From: Paludibacteraceae bacterium
Lineage (GTDB): Bacteria; Bacteroidota; Bacteroidia; Bacteroidales; Paludibacteraceae
Length of the DNA: 8,881 nt
Assembly: GCA_947445425.1 (NCBI GenBank)
Contig: CANFFA010000073.1
Span: forward strand, 1-8,881
Reading direction: 5' to 3'
The position numbers and the translations under genes are program-made. This document shows, piece by piece, positions 6,280 to 8,881 of this stretch. Under the pieces are notes generated by a model. The model had not been told where the DNA came from and ran no database searches. It worked only from the letters and a program-made list of their open reading frames with translations. Position 1 is the stretch's first letter; the number at the start of each line of letters is the position of its first letter.

Positions 6280-7098
6280 ATGCTTGTTTATCCAAATGCA
6301 AAAATAAATATCGGATTAAATGTTGTAGAGAAAAGGCCCGATGGTTATCATAATATAGAAACCGTATTTTATCCAATCGGATTGTGTGATGCACTGGAAG
6401 TTGAAGTTTCCGAATCGTGTACGGATTACAGTTTTTCGTCATCGGGCATTTTGTTAGAAGGAGATCCAGAGCATAATTTAATCGTACAAGCCTTTCGCTT
6501 ACTGCGTTCGCAATTTCAATTCCCTCCTTTGGATATCTCTTTGTATAAGCAGATTCCTTTTGGTGCTGGTTTGGGTGGTGGATCATCTGATGCTTCCTTT
6601 ATGCTCAAGGTTTTAAATGAGATGTTTGAGTTGAAATTAACACCAGGTAAACTTCAGAAGTTAGCAGCTCAGTTGGGTGCCGATTGCCCTGTATTTATTA
6701 AAAACAAACCTGTCTTTGCATCAGGGATTGGTGATGTATTTAAGCCAATTAAATTTTCACTTAAAGGCTATTTTTTGTTGTTAGTAAAGCCAGATATACA
6801 TGTAGCAACTCCCGAAGCATATTCTTTAGTCGTGCCTAAACAACCGGAATTTTCACTTGCGGACTTGATACAAAGGCCTATACAAGAATGGAAAGGGCAA
6901 GTTGTAAATGATTTTGAAACGTCAGTGTTTTCTAAATATCCTGAGATTAAGAATTTGAAAGATAAAATGTATGAAATGGGTGCTTTATATGCTTCCATGT
7001 CAGGTTCGGGTTCTTCTGTTTACGGTCTTTTCGAAAGTGCGCCAGAAGTTGATAATACTTTTGATGATTGCTTTATAACTGGCGGTGTGCTAAAGTAA
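6280..7098 (+). CDS. ispE: 4-diphosphocytidyl-2-C-methyl-D-erythritol kinase
   Basis: A 272-residue GHMP-superfamily kinase. IspE phosphorylates CDP-methylerythritol at the 2-hydroxyl with ATP, the fourth step of the non-mevalonate (MEP) isoprenoid pathway, in the cytoplasm. Visible motifs: NAKINIGL (6-13) with Lys8, matching the catalytic lysine; KRPDGYHNIETVF (18-30), which binds substrate; the glycine-rich ATP loop PFGAGLGGGSSDAS (93-106); GADCPVF (133-139) with Asp135 as catalytic base; VNDFE (209-213); and MSGSGSS (240-246). All key residues are present and the length is only slightly below the E. coli enzyme. ATG 6280 starts two residues before the conserved YPNAKIN strand; a TTG two codons upstream is a less likely start. 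No other MEP gene lies nearby. Transcription may come from the 180-nt gap upstream, but I found no good promoter there. gyrA follows after 118 nt. Confidence 0.96.
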   Translation: MLVYPNAKINIGLNVVEKRPDGYHNIETVFYPIGLCDALEVEVSESCTDYSFSSSGILLEGDPEHNLIVQAFRLLRSQFQFPPLDISLYKQIPFGAGLGGGSSDASFMLKVLNEMFELKLTPGKLQKLAAQLGADCPVFIKNKPVFASGIGDVFKPIKFSLKGYFLLLVKPDIHVATPEAYSLVVPKQPEFSLADLIQRPIQEWKGQVVNDFETSVFSKYPEIKNLKDKMYEMGALYASMSGSGSSVYGLFESAPEVDNTFDDCFITGGVLK

Positions 7099-7150
7099 TT
7101 GAGTTGTGAATTTCAAGTGACTTGCAGATGCTTTTTTTAGTCCGAAACGC

Positions 7151-7181
7151 TTGCCCAATTCAAGAAAAAGCAGTACTTTAG
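7151..7181 (+). promoter_or_regulatory. Probable Bacteroidota promoter of gyrA
   Basis: TTG at 7151-7153 (-33 element) and TACTTTAG at 7174-7181 (-7 element, one mismatch from TAnnTTTG) are separated by 20 nt, within the usual 19-21 nt spacing. The -7 box lies 35 nt before the gyrA ATG. This is the best two-part promoter match in the window and suggests that gyrA is transcribed separately from ispE. Confidence 0.5.
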
Positions 7182-7216
7182 TGCGATTTTTAAGATAGAA
7201 ACGAAAATACAAATAG

Positions 7217-8881
7217 ATGATTGATCAAGACAGAATTATTAAGGTAAACATTGACGAAGAGATGAAATCTTCGTACATCGATTACTCCATGTCAGTAATA
7301 GTTTCGCGTGCATTGCCAGATGTTCGTGATGGTTTTAAGCCGGTGCACCGCAGGGTGCTTTTCGGAATGAACGAATTGGGAAATAATTCCGATAAACCTT
7401 ATAAAAAATCCGCCAGAATCGTTGGGGAGGTAATGGGAAAGTATCACCCACATGGTGACTCTTCCATTTATGGTACTTTGGTGCGTATGGCACAACATTG
7501 GTCTATGCGTTACCCTTTGGTTGATGGTCAAGGTAACTTTGGATCTGTGGATGGTGATAGTCCTGCAGCAATGCGTTATACCGAAGCACGTTTGCGGAAG
7601 ATATCGGAAGATATGTTGATTGACATTAATAAAGATACAGTTGATTTTCAAATGAATTTTGATGATACGATGAAAGAACCAACCGTTCTTCCTAGTCGTA
7701 TTCCCAACTTATTAATCAATGGTTCATCAGGTATTGCTGTTGGTATGGCTACCAATATGGCACCTCACAATCTTTCAGAAGTTGTGGATGGTACCATTGC
7801 CTATATTGATAACAATGAGATTGAACTTTCGGAAATTTTAAAATTCATCAAGGCACCAGATTTTCCAACAGGAGGTATTATCTATGGTTATGCTGGTGTA
7901 AAAGAAGCATTGGAAACCGGTCGTGGCCGTATCGTGGTTCGCTCAAAAGTTGAGATTGAAACAGATGCTTCTGGCCGTGAAAAGATTATTATCAATGAAA
8001 TTCCTTATCAAGTAAATAAAGTTGAGCTTATCAAGGCTGTTGTGGCCTTGGTCGTTGACAAAAAAATAGAGGGTATTGCACACATCAATGATGAGTCGGA
8101 TCGTGAAGGGATGCGTATCGTTGTGGATATTAAACGTGATGCCAATTCAAGTGTTGTATTGAACAAACTGTTTAAATACACAGCTTTACAAACGTCATTC
8201 AGTGTAAATAATATCGCATTGGTAAAAGGTCGTCCACGCATGTTGAATGTGAAGGATTTGATCCATTTTTTTGTAGAGCATCGTCATGAAGTAGTCATTC
8301 GTCGTACTCGTTTTGAATTAGGAGAAGCAGAAAAACGTGCCCATTTGTTGGAGGGTTTTATGATTATCTTGGATAATTTGGATGAAGCCATTCAAATTAT
8401 ACGTAATTCTAAAACACCAGAAGAGGCTCGTAATGCTTTGATGGCTCGTTTTGGACTATCCGATATTCAATCTCGTGCGATTGTTGAGATGCGTTTGCGT
8501 CAATTGACAGGACTTGAGCAAGATAAATTGCGTGCTGAATACCAAGAATTGATGAACGTGATTGCTAGATTGAAAGAAATTCTTGAGAAAGTAGAATTGC
8601 GTATGCAAATCATCAAGGATGAATTATTAGAAGTGAAGGCAAAATACGGTGACATTCGTCGTACACAAATTGTTTATTCTTCCGAAGAATTCAATCCAGA
8701 AGATTTCTATGCTGATGATGAAATGATCATTACCATATCGCATTTGGGTTATATTAAACGTACTGCTTTGTCAGAGTTTAGATCTCAGAATCGTGGTGGA
8801 GTAGGTTCAAAAGGAAGTGATTCTCGTGATGAAGACTTTATTGAATACATCTATCCAGCTTCGATGCATAATACGATGTTG
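7217..8881 (+). CDS. gyrA: DNA gyrase subunit A, 5' part (3' end outside window)
   Basis: The frame runs from ATG 7217 to the window edge without a stop (555 residues; GyrA is usually over 800). GyrA is the DNA-cleaving subunit of the A2B2 gyrase that introduces negative supercoils using ATP. Visible features: [18 protein letters not shown] (23-40), the winged-helix region with the quinolone-determining stretch [13 protein letters not shown] (77-89), [10 protein letters not shown] (117-126) with catalytic Tyr121 (E. coli Tyr122), [20 protein letters not shown] (tower start), a long coiled coil (about 450-475), and the first C-terminal beta-pinwheel blade with the GyrA box QNRGGVG (524-530). 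The box, together with the Bacteroidota-style N-terminus, favours GyrA over ParC. The position equivalent to E. coli Asp87 is Gly86. The leader before ATG is A-rich without Shine-Dalgarno. The probable promoter lies at 7151-7181. Confidence 0.95.
   Translation, partial: MIDQDRIIKVNIDEEMKSSYIDYSMSVIVSRALPDVRDGFKPVHRRVLFGMNELGNNSDKPYKKSARIVGEVMGKYHPHGDSSIYGTLVRMAQHWSMRYPLVDGQGNFGSVDGDSPAAMRYTEARLRKISEDMLIDINKDTVDFQMNFDDTMKEPTVLPSRIPNLLINGSSGIAVGMATNMAPHNLSEVVDGTIAYIDNNEIELSEILKFIKAPDFPTGGIIYGYAGVKEALETGRGRIVVRSKVEIETDASGREKIIINEIPYQVNKVELIKAVVALVVDKKIEGIAHINDESDREGMRIVVDIKRDANSSVVLNKLFKYTALQTSFSVNNIALVKGRPRMLNVKDLIHFFVEHRHEVVIRRTRFELGEAEKRAHLLEGFMIILDNLDEAIQIIRNSKTPEEARNALMARFGLSDIQSRAIVEMRLRQLTGLEQDKLRAEYQELMNVIARLKEILEKVELRMQIIKDELLEVKAKYGDIRRTQIVYSSEEFNPEDFYADDEMIITISHLGYIKRTALSEFRSQNRGGVGSKGSDSRDEDFIEYIYPASMHNTML

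Noticed and set aside
6278..6586. A 102-codon minus-strand frame opposite ispE
   Set aside because: It lies fully within well-supported ispE, whose motifs are all in the other frame; it is a shadow frame.
7292..7651. A 119-codon minus-strand frame opposite gyrA
   Set aside because: It is antisense to the most conserved part of gyrA and is a by-product of its codon usage.

Overview
This window looks like ordinary chromosomal DNA from a member of the Bacteroidota. It is AT-rich, and its genes start without clear Shine-Dalgarno sequences behind A/T-rich leaders. Several starts have a TAnnTTTG-like -7 box upstream. It also encodes a Lnb/DUF4105 membrane protein, a family typical of this phylum, and a Bacteroidota-style GyrA. 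The finer lineage (Saprospiria- or Chitinophagia-like) is only an impression from the GyrA and TPR sequences.

Layout from left to right: the 3' part of queE (7-deazaguanine synthesis, + strand) converges with a minus-strand pair. The pair is kdsB (CMP-Kdo synthesis for lipopolysaccharide) and, upstream of it, a probable lipoprotein N-acyltransferase gene (lnb). These two point the same way with a 59-nt gap and both serve the outer envelope. A 252-nt divergent promoter region holding a tandem, internally dyad-symmetric repeat separates lnb from a Crp/Fnr-family regulator gene on the + strand.

Next comes a 512-nt region with no convincing gene (3386-3897). It holds the most unusual structure here: a roughly 154-bp block bounded by imperfect terminal inverted repeats with a long perfect hairpin inside it, which resembles a MITE, and a second 16-bp perfect hairpin shortly before the next gene. 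Then follow a 733-residue cytoplasmic TPR protein of unknown function, ispE (the kinase of the MEP isoprenoid pathway) and gyrA, which has a recognisable promoter and runs off the right edge.

The genes do not form one pathway. Most are housekeeping (tRNA modification, LPS, lipoprotein maturation, isoprenoids, DNA topology) plus one regulator and one uncharacterised scaffold-like protein. I found no CRISPR array, RNA gene, transposase, toxin-antitoxin pair or defence system. I do not see a clear new biological system; the items most worth a second look are the intergenic inverted-repeat block, the divergent-promoter repeat and the TPR protein.
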